Source: Pollenia angustigena (taxonomy: Eukaryota > Arthropoda > Insecta > Diptera > Polleniidae). Taken from it: a stretch of 64,000 nt of DNA. Location: contig OV884058.1 in assembly GCA_930367215.1 (NCBI GenBank), positions 102,509,802 to 102,573,801 on the forward strand. Direction: 5' to 3'. Both the position numbers and the translations under genes were made by a program. A model generated the notes under the pieces. The model ran no database searches, was not told the DNA's origin, and saw nothing but the letters and a program-made list of their open reading frames with translations. Of this stretch, positions 11,017 to 22,557 are shown piece after piece. How positions within the stretch are numbered: the stretch's first letter is position 1; each line of letters opens with the position of its first letter.

Positions 11017-12201
11017 TAAATCGTAACAGGGATGCAAAAATTAGTACTATTGTACTATTTGGTACAATTTTAACAACTCAATCATGATAAAGTTGCAATT
11101 CCATTTTATCGTGTTAGAATGAAACTGTGTTGAAGATGAAGAGATTTCCGCAAATTTATTTTTCGTGTATGGAGGGTTACTTGTAAACTTAAATGTCCAA
11201 TGAAACGTTTCGTTTAAAGTACAAAAAAAAAAAAAACACAAAAATTTCAATGTGATTTTCGAAAATTGTTGGCGCCAATCAACCATTTTCTAAAAAGACT
11301 AGACAACATGTGTATTACAAGTTAATTATTTTTTTTTCAATAGTTTTTTTTCTTCAGTGTTTTTATTATTTTTGTTAAAATTTTTTTGTAATATTTTTAA
11401 TAACTAAATTGACATGTCTGGTCAGTGTAATTAACATTTAACCAATAAAAATTTTCTTGTTCGATTTTGTTCCTTTGAAATTTAATTTTATAATTTATTA
11501 AATAAAAAATTCAAAACGCATTTCGGGTCGAGTATGTTACAAAGTGTTTGCTGGTTTGACTTCAACAAACAACTCGCTCGTATCAGTTGCACTACCGAAG
11601 AAGCAGAGCAAACAAATTAATTTTGAAAACGTTTAAATCTAATTTTTTCTTCATTCCCTCGTTTAAAATCGCTGTTAGGGTTCGTCGTTGAGAAAAAGAT
11701 CACGGGAAAAATATTTTTTTCTCACTTCGTCACTGGCTTCTGCTGAGAAACCAGCAACAATTGACACCTTGTAGCCCCAACATTCTTCGTGTTTTTCGAG
11801 ACTAATGGTCAACAATGTTCGAAAAAGAATGGCCAAAAATTAGACCTCAAAAATGCGTTTCGCCAAGGACAGCCACTTGGTCCTTATGACAGAAATCATT
11901 TTCAATTGTTAATGCTGTTTAGTCATCTTTCGAATAAAATTTTTTTTTTAATAAAATTAAATTTTTTGTGTTATTTTTACAATTTCAAATTCTATCGTGC
12001 TTAAAAGAATATATCATTTAGTTTTGCACGAAGTAGTTTTTTCGTTGAATGTTCAAAATAATGGTCAGCATTATAAAATGTTTATCAAAATGAAGCTGTC
12101 ATGACGTTTATATATTCTTCAAAACTTTCTGGTTTAAGAATCTTCAATAAGCATTAGAATTTCTTTTTCGACAACTTCTCTTTTTGTAATATCTTCTTTA
12201 A
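11017..12201. other. No gene; AT-rich
   Basis: It starts with CAGGGATGCAAAAATTAG near 11029, which could be one end of a hAT-type element, but no partner end was found. The rest shows no supported feature. Confidence 0.45.
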
Positions 12202-12341
12202 TGCTGGGTACACACTATGCAACGCATTTACGCAATCTAGTGAATTAAATTCATTTTCATTCATTCCAACTTGCATCAACATCAAAACGCTTTGATATTT
12301 TGAGGTTGCATTGAAACAGATTGCACTGTGTGTACCCAGCA
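12202..12341. mobile_element. 140-bp Harbinger-like MITE, TSD TAA
   Basis: The ends TGCTGGGTACACAC and GTGTGTACCCAGCA are complementary and flanked by TAA (12199-12201 and 12342-12344). It is non-coding. Confidence 0.7.
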
Positions 12342-13935
12342 TAATATTTGACGACGCAAAAAATAAATGCATCTAAGTTCTCAGAAAGTTAGAAGCCAAG
12401 AATTTTAAACAAAACGGAAAAGTAAGTGCCTTCTGTCATATTCTTAAGAATTTAAACTTCGTCTGGCCATAGTGTTTGATTAAGTCATTGAAGGCGACAT
12501 TTTATTCTCAAAAATTGCGTTATTCTCATCTTAAGATTTTACTTTTTTCTCTACCAAAAAAAAACTCCCGGAGAACGAAGAAAACTTTTTAAAGTGAATG
12601 CAAGGGAATGTATAATCCCGGCGATGTAAAAGCAATCCCGAGAAATTTGGAACCCTAGTTCCAATGCATTTTTTATTTTAATAAATACATTTTATTTTAT
12701 TTATTTTAATATAAGTATATTAATGCCAGTCTATTTTTCTGTCGATCTGTCCGTCTGCTTGTCTGTCCACCTGTCGTTTGTCTGTAAATACGTTTTTGTA
12801 TCCAATTTTGTTTTTCGTGGGGCCTAATTTATGCCTGCAGGCCTGGGAACACATCTAATTCATATTAATTTGAGTGATAGAGAATTTGTTTTTATGTGCT
12901 GCAGGTGCAGATTTTTTATCTGTAGGTTGATTTTTGTTATTCATATTTGTTTTTTATAATTTTCTTATTAATAATTTTGTTTCTGCAATTTCCATACATA
13001 ATTGTGTATGAGTGTTTCGAAACAGGGTGATTGGTAAGAGGGAGTACAGAAACGGAAAAGGTGCAAATTTTAAAGGATTTCCATCATAAATCTAATTTTT
13101 GGCTTTTAAGACTCTACACTACCGAATGGGGTATTAGATCACCTCAACAATAATCAATCCAGGATTTAAAGAGTTTAAGGGACGGCTGGGGCCTGACCCA
13201 AATAAACTACAGGTGTTGGGTTTACTCATGTGCAGAAATGTGTTGTGCAAATTCCAGAACGCTCCACATTAATGAAGATCATTTTCTTTTGGATGTAATT
13301 AACAGGTAAGTATGTATAAGAATTTCCTTTAGATATAAAATATATCACGACCTTAAGACAACAAGGTTCTTTCTAACATTCAGTTTAGGTGCAAGTGGAA
13401 CTTGTTATCCTATGGTTAATTTATATGAATTGTTAAAAAGGGTGCAATTTTGGCAAGGGCTCTAATTCTGAAATGCTGCTGGCAATCTTTTAGTTTGATG
13501 ATAAATCTCTTTTTGGTTTTAAAATCATTCAAAAGGAAGACCATAGATGTTGCAGGCAGCATGTTTGTTATCCTGCACATTTGTTTCGTCTGCCTGCCTG
13601 TTAAGCCCATGGGTTTCGACATTAATCCTACCGGGATATACATAGGTTCAGCTTATGGCTGAAGCTTGTCTGAGGCTTTTTTTTATAAAGGATCGAGTTG
13701 ACAGAAAAGTAGCATCCCATGATAAACATTCACCTTTTGGAGTTGCCCTTTTGTGGGATATGGGTGTAGCAAGTATCAAAAGATTGTTCAGGACTTATAA
13801 TTAACAGATCTTCAAGGAATTGAAGCTTGTTATCAGAAGCAGTTGCCCATGGAATTAAAGATGGCGCTAAACTTGTTATTGGTAGGTTGTTGGAGATCAC
13901 ATGGTGCCTGTAGACAATCACTTCTTTTTTGTTCG
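12342..13935. other. No gene; fragment of DINE-1-like CTGTCCGTCTG run
   Basis: A GTCGATCTGTCCGTCTGC stretch near 12745 resembles the DINE-1 internal block, but its neighbours do not match. Overlapping frames at 13416-13984 on both strands show no motif and are not credible genes. Confidence 0.45.
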
Positions 13936-14580
13936 TACACTGAAAGAAAAAAGTGCATACGCGTGTATACACTACAAAAGACAAATTTTGATTATTTTAA
14001 TGTTTAAAGCGTAAAATAAGAAACAATAATTCCCATATTCTATTTGTTAAAATTATTTAGTAAAATACATAAAATTTTTAAAGAAGAATAACAACGAAAG
14101 CCATATTAGGCATTCTTCTATTGTCTTATAATTGAGAGTTCTTCTGTAAGCAAAGGGCGGAATGCAACCAAAGTGCAATAAACATGTGCAACGGGTTAAT
14201 ATCCTCTCTGGTTCTGTTTAGAAGTGTTTAGGTTGAAATCAATCTTATCTCACTCTCGGATTATTTCAAGTACAAATCAAGATTAAACCATCTTAGAAAT
14301 TCTTGAAACATAATTAAGATTAAATCAGCTTTGTAATACTTAAATCAAGCGCATTTTGAGATTGATTCAATCTTAGCTTTTCCTTAACCAATCTCATTTT
14401 CGGATTTGTTCAAGTATGAATTCGGGATTTAATATGGATAAGTTAAGTATTTCACACCAGAATATCAGTACTTGAATCAACCATTCTATACTTGATTTAA
14501 GGAAATCCGAACTCATCCTACTATTAACAACGCTTTGGCTTGATTTAAGTACGGATGGATTGATAAGCTTTTTCAGTGTA
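13936..14580. mobile_element. Private-motif TIR element A (CTTGATTTAA motif)
   Basis: The ends are TACACTGAAAGAAAAAA and, in reverse, TACACTGAAAAAGC. The region 14020-14215 holds a core (ATTCCCATATTCTATTTGTT ... TTGAGAGTTCTTCTGTAAGC ... CAACGGGTTA) that recurs at 28300-28460 and 38790-38960. The right arm is a degenerate array of CTTGATTTAA/TTAAATCAAG and AATCTTA motifs in both orientations. Confidence 0.65.
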
Positions 14581-14663
14581 GTCTTTGGATTGTTTTGACC
14601 AGCTGAAACCCTATGTGCTTTTGTTTTTCAACAGAAGCTGCTCTTGCAAGGGAACAGGTCTGT

Positions 14664-15822
14664 AGAATAGTTTACACTAATATACATTGTATTAATACAT
14701 GTCAAAAACTCAAGTAATATGAAAAAGTGTTGTAGTGTGAATGTAATGTGTTATGAAAATGACAAGTATAACGAAAAAAATTTGATATCCCATACAACTG
14801 CATTGTTTTTTGAACATTTGCTAAGCAATAAAGCTGGGATCACACGATTGCCGCAAATTCACCAATATGGCACAATTTGGATTGTGCTTTATTGACGCAC
14901 AATAAAGAAATTGCACCAATCAAATATTCTGAAATCACACGATTGCCCTGTTTTATACAAATTTAATTGCCGCTAGTTGGTACAAAGTGAAATGGGTAAA
15001 ATAATTGCCGCAGCACAGTCACACGATTGTTCTTACTTGACAACTGTGAAAACAGCTGTTGTGTTAGCTTTTTCATTTGTTTGGAAGTTCTTGTTGGTAT
15101 GTTCATTAAAAACGAAAAATTTTTTCATGTACAAAGGTACCTACTATACAATTTTTTGTTGAATACTTTTATTTGAAATATTTTAAGAAAAATTTATGAA
15201 AATCCAAAAATTAACAAATTAAATAATACTTAGTTTTAATAAATATCTTTAATAAAATATTCGCACTTAACAGCACATAGTATAGCAAAAATTAAAAAAA
15301 ACTAAGATGCATAATAAATAAATACATATTTATCTTCATTACTTACTAAGGGAAACACAAAAATGTAAAATTTATTAAAAAAGGCAAATATTGGCGCATA
15401 TTGTGTTGTTTGATTGCCGCACGAGAAGACAATAAATATTGGTGCATTTTTGTTATTTTTATTGACGCGCGGTTGCATAGCAAACAGTCACACGATTGCC
15501 GCACCAGGGTTGCATTTGATTGGTAAAAGTAAGCACAATTTTGTCCTCGATTGGTACAAGAGCCAATTGGTTGTGCAGTCACACGATTGGTGTATTAAAA
15601 AGTGTGAAAATTGGTGTATTGCGGCAATCGTGTGATCCCAGCTTAATACTTTTTATTTGATCAGGGTTGCATTTTAACAAAAGCATGTTCATGTCTGATA
15701 GTGTGAATACAAACTGTAATGTTGAATTCGATTTTTTGACATTTGCAACAAATCTCATTAGAATTCTATCTAAAAAAGTTTTGAAGAATATGTAAGACTT
15801 GTGTGATTGTGTAAACTAGCCT
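14664..15822. mobile_element. Outer TIR element (TAGTTTACAC ends) split by a MITE
   Basis: AGAATAGTTTACACTAAT at the left pairs with the right end, which in reverse reads AGGCTAGTTTACACAATC. It resembles the element at 10548. A complete second element occupies 14832-15643, so the outer one is the older insertion. The target duplication is not preserved. Confidence 0.55.
14832..15643. mobile_element. Harbinger-like MITE with CACACGATTG arrays, TSD TAA
   Basis: The ends AGCTGGGATCACACGATTG and complement are flanked by TAA (14829-14831, 15644-15646). CACACGATTG or its complement recurs inside (near 14935, 15020, 15488, 15580 and 15628), usually beside GCCGCA or CCAAT, like repeated subterminal binding sites. 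A 145-bp derivative lies at 26772. Frames at 14977-15635 follow these repeats and are not genes. Confidence 0.75.
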
Positions 15823-16133
15823 TTAGTACGATCTGTGAATTTAAAGTCACATATTGGGGTGTTGACAAGTACACCCGCGATTATCTTGAACATTTTGGAA
15901 TGCCAACGCTTTGGTATAATAAGGCTATACTTTTGGATCACAACTACGGATTTAAGTCATTGCTACTAAACCAGTCAATTTCGAGTGACTGTATTCGAGC
16001 GGTTCGATTCTCAGATTACGCAACATGCAAGCCAAGCGCTGTGCTTACAAATATTCGTATTTTCAAAATTTGTTCTCTGACATTTGAAAGCGAGTTTAAT
16101 ACGTTTTCAATATTCTCATATGACTTGAGGTGA
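15823..16133 (+). pseudogene. Unrecognised coding-like fragment
   Basis: The open frame runs about 103 codons from the edge of the MITE to a TGA at 16131-16133. Composition differs from the neighbourhood: higher GC, mixed amino acids and frequent aromatic residues (TYWGVDKYTRDYLEHFGM near the start). I do not recognise the family. The frame has no start of its own, because the upstream ATG-less codons lie in the preceding MITE. It could be an exon, a 3' piece of an old gene or an element fragment. The last 20 residues look less coding-like. Confidence 0.35.
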
Positions 16134-16189
16134 TGGCCTCATTAAACGGTGCTTTTAATACTGAATTTTAAATAGCAACAGCACATTAA

Positions 16190-16580
16190 CCCTTTCGGTC
16201 CGACTTTTTATTTGAGAAACAACAATGTAAATGAAAAATCTGTTTACACATATTGAAACAGCTTAAAAATTTATTATGTTTTGCATTATTAGTTTTTCCG
16301 TAAGTCCTTTCATAATTCTGAGATATTGTCCCAATCGGATTTTTCGGACTATTGTCCCAACCGGGTTTTTAATACAAATGGGACAATATGTCCCACTAGT
16401 ATTGAAACTATGTACAAATCTTATAAAAATGTTCCCAAAATTGGCGACCGTTACTTCTTTGATAAACTAACACAAAAAGCTCGACTGCGACAATTGCAAA
16501 CGTGATTTTTTTACTTTAAAGAACCAATCGGATCATTCAAACACTGTCTGGGATGTATTATCCCAATAGGACCGAAAGGG
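16190..16580. mobile_element. piggyBac-like MITE, TSD TTAA
   Basis: TTAA is followed by CCCTTTCGGTCC, and the far end reads GGACCGAAAGGG then TTAA (16581-16584). TTAA duplication with a CCC-type end is the hallmark of piggyBac elements. The 391-bp body is non-coding and repeats TTGTCCCAA-like phrases. Confidence 0.8.
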
Positions 16581-16937
16581 TTAAGAGACCCTTTGGCAGG
16601 CCAAAAATTTGCCTTTTACCATATTTTATTTAAAATAACAGCAACAAAGGGCTCATGTTATTTGGATTTTGGTCAGTATATCTTTATTTAATTGTCTGTT
16701 GAATCAAATTTATAGAAAAGATTAGCTGCATATATATTGACTTCAGTGTTCAACGCCAAGAGGTGGGTGCTTTTCAAAACAACCAAAGTGGAAAGAGTGC
16801 TATCCAAAAACATTGATTGAAAGAAAGTTTTACTTGCTACATGAAAATTCTCGGCCATTTTAACAAGACTTGTCATATGATTATTTTTTTCCGGAAAAAA
16901 AAATTATGTTTCTAAAACGACTGCGCATATAGGAAAA

Positions 16938-17193
16938 ACGTTTTACCTTTCTCAAAGTAAATTTTATTGTGGAATTTCAGTTTTTTTTAGTTTTTCAATA
17001 AACTAAAGCGTTTTTGAGTTACGCGAACATATGTTTTGCAACCTCCTTAATTTTCGAAATAACGGTATATCTCGAAAACCAAAGCCAACGTAAAGAAAAA
17101 CGTTTTACCTTTCTTAAAGTAAATTTTATTGCGTAATTTCGGTTTTTTTAGTTTTTCAATAACCTAAAGCGTTTTTGAGTTGCGCGAACATAT
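16938..17193 (+). repeat. Tandem duplication, about 160-bp period
   Basis: CGTTTTACCTTTCTYAAAG and roughly 95 following bases, ending GCGAACATATGTT, occur twice (16938-17035 and 17099-17193) with a few substitutions. Confidence 0.65.
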
Positions 17194-18877
17194 GTTAATC
17201 TATCTATACAATATAACATTTCTTAGTATGTCAGGATGTTTGCATGTATGTCCTATACTTTCCGGAACTTTCTGAAGCCATCTGATGACATAGGAAGCTG
17301 AAATTTGGCACACTTGAAGTACTTTCTCTGCGGAAGATCGTAACGAAGCCATATTTTTGATTTTCGGCTTTTCAACTAGTATAACTATAAAGATCTGATA
17401 GAAAATATGTTTTTTTTTATAATATGGGGAACTTTGGGCCCCACCCGGCACGGCTAGGCACCGTCGGATTGACCTGAAAAATTAAATCATGATTTCCTAC
17501 ACCAAACCTCATATTTTAAGCAGCGCAAACAATTTAATTTAAAAAAAAAATCCCATACAAGATGCGACCAGTCTAATATACATCCATACAAAAACTGATG
17601 ATACCCCACTTACATGATGTGTTAAAATTAATTTTGTTTCTATTATTATGTGTCCCACTGTCTTTCAGAGTTAGCAGATTTTATTATTATTTGTTTAGTC
17701 ACTAATTTAATACAATGAAATAAATATTATTTATTAAAAACGATCTTTTATTACCGGACAACTGAACTCATGTCATTTCGAGTAAATGTTTATATTTTTA
17801 ACTCATATAATTGCTATTTTTTTACAGTATTTTGTACAATTTAAAATTTTATAAGAAAATTATTGATACATAAATTTGTTTTAACAAAATAAAATAATAA
17901 ATTTTTAAATACTCAAAAAATATTCGCTTCAACTGCAAAAAGCTGGTACTCAAAATCAAATCGAACATCTGCATAAAAATGTTATGATCAACTCATATCA
18001 GAAATCGCAAATCCATACAACTCAATATTAAATCAAATATTTACTAGCACTTGAAAAATTGTAATTGATAAAACAATTTGCCAAATGACATTATTGCAGG
18101 AAATTTAACCCCTTTTTTAACTTAAAACATTATTAATATTTCACTCTCTATTTGTATGAAATGAAATATTAATGTAAAAATGTGCTGCAAGCCAAGAACA
18201 AAAACACCACAATTTTGTTTTTCAGCAGCAGCTCGATAAATTGGAAAACCAATCGTAACATGTGCCAATATCATTTGCCACATTAAGAGGCAAACATAGA
18301 ATCCTTGAAAAGCATTAACATGTGTGTCTGTTTGAATGAGAGAGAGTGTGTGTTTGTGTGTGTGCTCGAAATCCTCATAAATATTTTGTATTAAACAACA
18401 AAATGAAATTTCAGTTTTAACCATCTGTCATAATCGATAAGGTTTACAAGAGTATAAGAAAGTAATTTAAACATTTTGCCCACGTTTGTTAAATAATTCC
18501 CCAAAGAGGTGATGTGATGTGATGAAACAGGCAAGGCAGTCCATACAATATTTATTGAAATAAAAAGTTTTAACAAAATATTATTTAATGAACCCCAAAT
18601 CAGAAAGATTGGAAATTGTTTAACCAATTAGTAAACGTCTGGACGATTATTTTGAGTTTCTTTAAATCCTAAGCAGAGAAGGCCAATAAAATCTAAGATC
18701 AAAACTGCTTTTAACAGTTTTTCTTATATTAATTAATTATTGACAAAATATTGATAACCGTATCATGATAAGTTGTTTTAGTTTTTTGAAAATTTTCAAA
18801 CAATAATAAGATCAGGAAAGCATTTTTGTAGAATACTAAAGACTTTGTGGGATAGGGAGAAACGGCCGTTACTGCAT
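17194..18877. other. No gene; AT-rich
   Basis: A moderately GC-rich phrase at 17425-17470 (CCACCCGGCACGGCTAGG) may be the end of an unidentified repeat. A GT-rich microsatellite lies at 18340-18363. The frames here show no motif. Confidence 0.5.
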
Positions 18878-19134
18878 ACCTACAGATAATATCGGACTAC
18901 GTGGTCCATTGCGACGTAAATGGACTACTTACAACATGGTCCAATGTGCTGTAGTATAGACCATGTTATAAGAAATTAACCTGCAGTGCTGCCAACAACT
19001 GCATGATGTATACTTTTCTATAGTTTACAGTATTACACATTGGTAGCCCTGATAGTGTAGTTTTGGAGTTCTCCTACTCCTTTATGGACTACTCTTTACA
19101 TGCATGTATGGACTAGTCTCGTTATCTGCAGGGA
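18878..19134. mobile_element. Private-motif TIR element (GGACTAC motif)
   Basis: CTACAGATAATATCGGACTA at the left pairs with the right end, which in reverse reads CTGCAGATAACGAGACTAGT. The interior repeats GGACTAC, TGGTCCA and AGTAGTCC-like palindromic pieces. A related element lies at 49085-49456. Confidence 0.55.
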
Positions 19135-20289
19135 TATTGAGTTAGCTAAATTGTATATGTGTGATCAGAAAGCAATTAACTCAAGCAAAAAGTAAAAAAA
19201 TTTCGACATATTTAAAGAATAAACAAAAAAAAAAAAAAAAACGTCTGTCTTTTGCGCAGGCCTAATGGATGCCCCTTAGTGTTGTTGTCATTTCATTTGC
19301 CAAATGTCAAAACACATTGTTTAGTGAGTTGTGTTTTGCCCACTAAACACACTTGTGACAGTGTTGCATTTTAATTTTACTCAATAGTATAACAATTTTG
19401 TATTAATTGCAAAATAACTAAATTGAAATTTTTCTTCCTGGCAAAACCATCGGTCCAGAAGTCAGCTTTATCCGAAACGATAACTTTGCGTACTCAACGT
19501 AGTCGTTATAGAACGTGAACTATGAAAGAATGAAAATGAATATTACAAAAACTGTATTTTTCTATGATTAATTGCTTAGACTGATGTTTGAAACTTTGAA
19601 AAAATTGCGAGGCCAACTTCTTCCACTCTAATTCGAAAAATGTTAAAAACCAAATGCGTCTTAGCTACGATAAAATTCATTATATTCCAACTTTAAGCTC
19701 TGAGTTGGAAGTATGATTAAGTAGTTTGATTATTAAACAACAGTGGTGATCACTGAACAAATTTTTCTTGGTTGGGTAAGCCGAAGATGGCTTTCTTGGA
19801 AATCACAAGTCTTTTCTTATTCCTTCTGAAGCGACAAACATAAATGAAATACGAAACGGTATAATAGTTGTCGTATTCATAAGCTCCAGCGGCCGCAGGT
19901 ATCTTCACATCTTTTTACAATTCATTTCTCGTGTATTGGCGAGTTATCCGCTCTACAAAGATGAAGTTATTAAGACAAGTGAAATATCCGTAGAACCAGT
20001 AGATGTACTGCAAAGAGCACTGATGTCCCATATCAAGACTATTCTATTGACATTTCAGTAACCTATTTTAGCCGCAGTGCAGCACTAATGTATGATTTTC
20101 GGACTTAAACTATAGTTATTTGCTATTTATATCTAGGAAGAGTGATCAGTTTAGCTTGCTCTCTAAAAAATGTCGTGATATTTTATCTTGTTACTACGGC
20201 AAGAATGACCTAAAGAGAAAATTCATATAAAGTTTCTTTAAAAAAAGAGAGACTTGAGCTGTTTGGTCAAAGAATAATCAGGAAAAAAA
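19135..20289. other. No recognised gene
   Basis: Base composition at 19440-20060 is slightly richer in GC and could be an old element body, but I can find neither ends nor protein motifs. A NotI-type site lies near 19890. Confidence 0.4.
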
Positions 20290-20482
20290 TCTTTCTCTCT
20301 GACATTAATTTGAACAGGATCCATTCCTTCATTGAACCAACCGGATGGCTGGGTGAGAATATCAACAGCCAAGTAACGTAGGAACATTAGGAGACGAAGT
20401 AAAATGGGAACACAACGTGAACTTATTACTGGACCCACGTGAGCTATGCTTAATTGCGGCTGCCAGTGGAACCTAACCTAAG
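20290..20482 (+). repeat. Possible 3' end of a decayed non-LTR element
   Basis: A moderately GC-rich stretch ends in GTGGAACCTAACCTAAGC, like the AACCTAACC tails of the non-LTR copies at 9001 and 23783, but on the plus strand. No clear protein is left. Confidence 0.3.
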
Positions 20483-20523
20483 CTAAGTGATTTTTTAGTC
20501 GTACTGGGTATTACTGTTCAGTC

Positions 20524-20809
20524 CTATATTTGATAACTCCAAAATATCTTGTCTGAAGTTATGTTGTTAACACCTTTATCTATATCCGAGAAATTTACCA
20601 TGATGTATTCCATAAAATTTAGAAATTTGTCCATCAATTCCAGAGTTTCGTTAATGGCATTCTTAGTTGGCAATACAAAGCCACAAGTCCACATTTGAAA
20701 TGTTTTTCCAAAGAAATAAAATGGACCAAATCTCAGCTAATCTTCTGCTGCTTTACATACACAGCCAATAATGTCGCAGTATGTCGCAGGCTTAAGAAAT
20801 AAATACAAT
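20524..20809 (-). pseudogene. Unrecognised coding-like remnant
   Basis: On the minus strand a frame of about 94 codons is broken by a single TAG. The downstream 70 codons are open and end at TAG (20524-20526). It includes MWTCGFVLPTKNAINE and later KFLNFMEYIMVNFSDIDK. The amino-acid mix looks like protein and not translated AT-rich DNA. I do not recognise the family, and no mobile-element ends flank it. It may be a decayed exon. Confidence 0.35.
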
Positions 20810-21877
20810 TCTTAAGTAAATCTACGCAGGAAGGATTTGTACTAGTTAGTGTCCGTATGGCTTGAAGCGTTTGTTTTAAAAAGTGCCTGAAAAAATGGTC
20901 CACACCCTATTAGGATATCAAGTTCAAAATATCTTCTTTTTAATATCAGGTTTTCCGATGTTGTAGTACCCCATAAAGGTTGTCCCTTCCTGTTTTGCCA
21001 TAAACATAAAAACAAACACCATCAAATATTTTCGGTAATTTAGCTTGTGTTAACTTTCTTCAAGTTAAACTGACTCCACATATAAAGTTATTAAAATCAT
21101 AAAAAATAATGATGATCTCTCATATTTTTCTGCCTTCACATTCTGTTGTTGTTTTTACTAATTCGGGGGTTAAATTTCATGTCTTAAGCCAACAATCTGC
21201 CACCGTGCGACTGCTACTGTTGCAATGCCTGCTGTCGTGCCTCATATTTGAAGTTGCATGTAAAAATTACTGTTGATTGTTGCCTCGTAGCATGATGAAC
21301 AAGTGTGTGTGTGTGTATTTGTGGACATTACGTGAGTTCGTGCCATAAGTGAGCTAAGCGTTAAGATATCAGTGATGAATAAATAATATGACACCTCATT
21401 CAGATTAATAAGAAAAAGGATGGTAGAAACTTTCTCTAACGGTTAGTCTGAAGGAAGAACCCATTTCGGGTGGGTTTTGGCAGAAAATGCATGTGGCTAG
21501 AAACAAAATAAGCATTGATTTCCCCGAGGACCTTTAAAAGGTTGTTAATTTTTGTATTTGTAAAGGGGTGAAAATAGTAACTATGTAAATGAAGTAATCA
21601 AGATGAGATAAATAAAGTAAAAAGTTGATAAAAATAAGAGACTAGGAAACAAGAATTTTATATATTTTTAGCTCTGCCGGTGAAATCTAGAATGGTGACA
21701 GATCTCTTAATATTTTTAAATCTTAATTGGGATATCGATCGTTATCTTCTAACTCATCAACATTTGTTTACATTTTTTTTTTCAATACTATTAGAGTTTT
21801 TTTTTTTAGCAATTTTCAATAGTTCGATAGTCTATAATTTCCTAATTTGACGTCACTTCATTGATGAATATAATGTA
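20810..21877. other. No gene seen
   Basis: Holds a short GTGTGTGT tract near 21303 and otherwise unique-looking AT-rich DNA. Confidence 0.5.
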
Positions 21878-22029
21878 CTGGGTGGGCAATTTAAATTTTG
21901 AATTTGAACCGGCTATAAAAAAGTACAGATTATTTCTCAAAATTTTTGGTTTAATTTGAAAGGTTGGACCTTGTCGTTTAACAGTGGAACACAGTATCAT
22001 TCATATGACTACCATGACTGGCTCGGCAG

Positions 22030-22518
22030 TACCCCATCGATTCATATTTCAACGTTTCAATTGTATCTGGATCGTTTGCATAACATTAATCCTTAATGGC
22101 TCCCCACAGAAAATTATCCAAAGGGCTTAAATCACAGCTCCGAGGCGGCCAATTGACATCACAATTTTGGCTGATAAATTGATTTTCAAAAACAGTGCAT
22201 AAAATTTCGATGGTTTTGTTGGTTGTGTTACATGTGGCCCCATCTTGTTAAAGCCAAATGTGGTCCATGTCATTCTCTTTTGGAAACAAAAATGCGTTGA
22301 GCATGGCACGCATGGTAACGCTCATAGTATACGGTAACGTCAGCTCCTTGCTCATTTTCAAATAAAAATAGCCCAATGATGCTGCCAGCTCAAAATCCAC
22401 GCCAAACAGTGACTCGTTGTGGATCTATTGGCTGCTCAATAGTCAAGTGTGGGTTCTCTGAACCCCATACGAGATGAAAATTACCTTCTTTTGAAACACG
22501 ATTTTTCGGGTTAACTCT

Positions 22519-22520
<2 letters not shown>
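22030..22520 (-). pseudogene. mariner-type transposase remnant, C-terminal half
   Basis: Minus-strand frames, with frameshifts and stops, read VWGSENPHLTIEQPIDPQRV, then FENEQGADVTVYYERY, and finally WPPRSCDLSPLDNFLWG. These blocks in this order belong to the insect mariner-like DDE transposases; the CDLSPLDNF block holds the third catalytic acid. The N-terminal DNA-binding part is missing or lost in the 23590-23740 remainder. It is non-functional. Confidence 0.8.
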
Positions 22521-22557
<37 letters not shown>

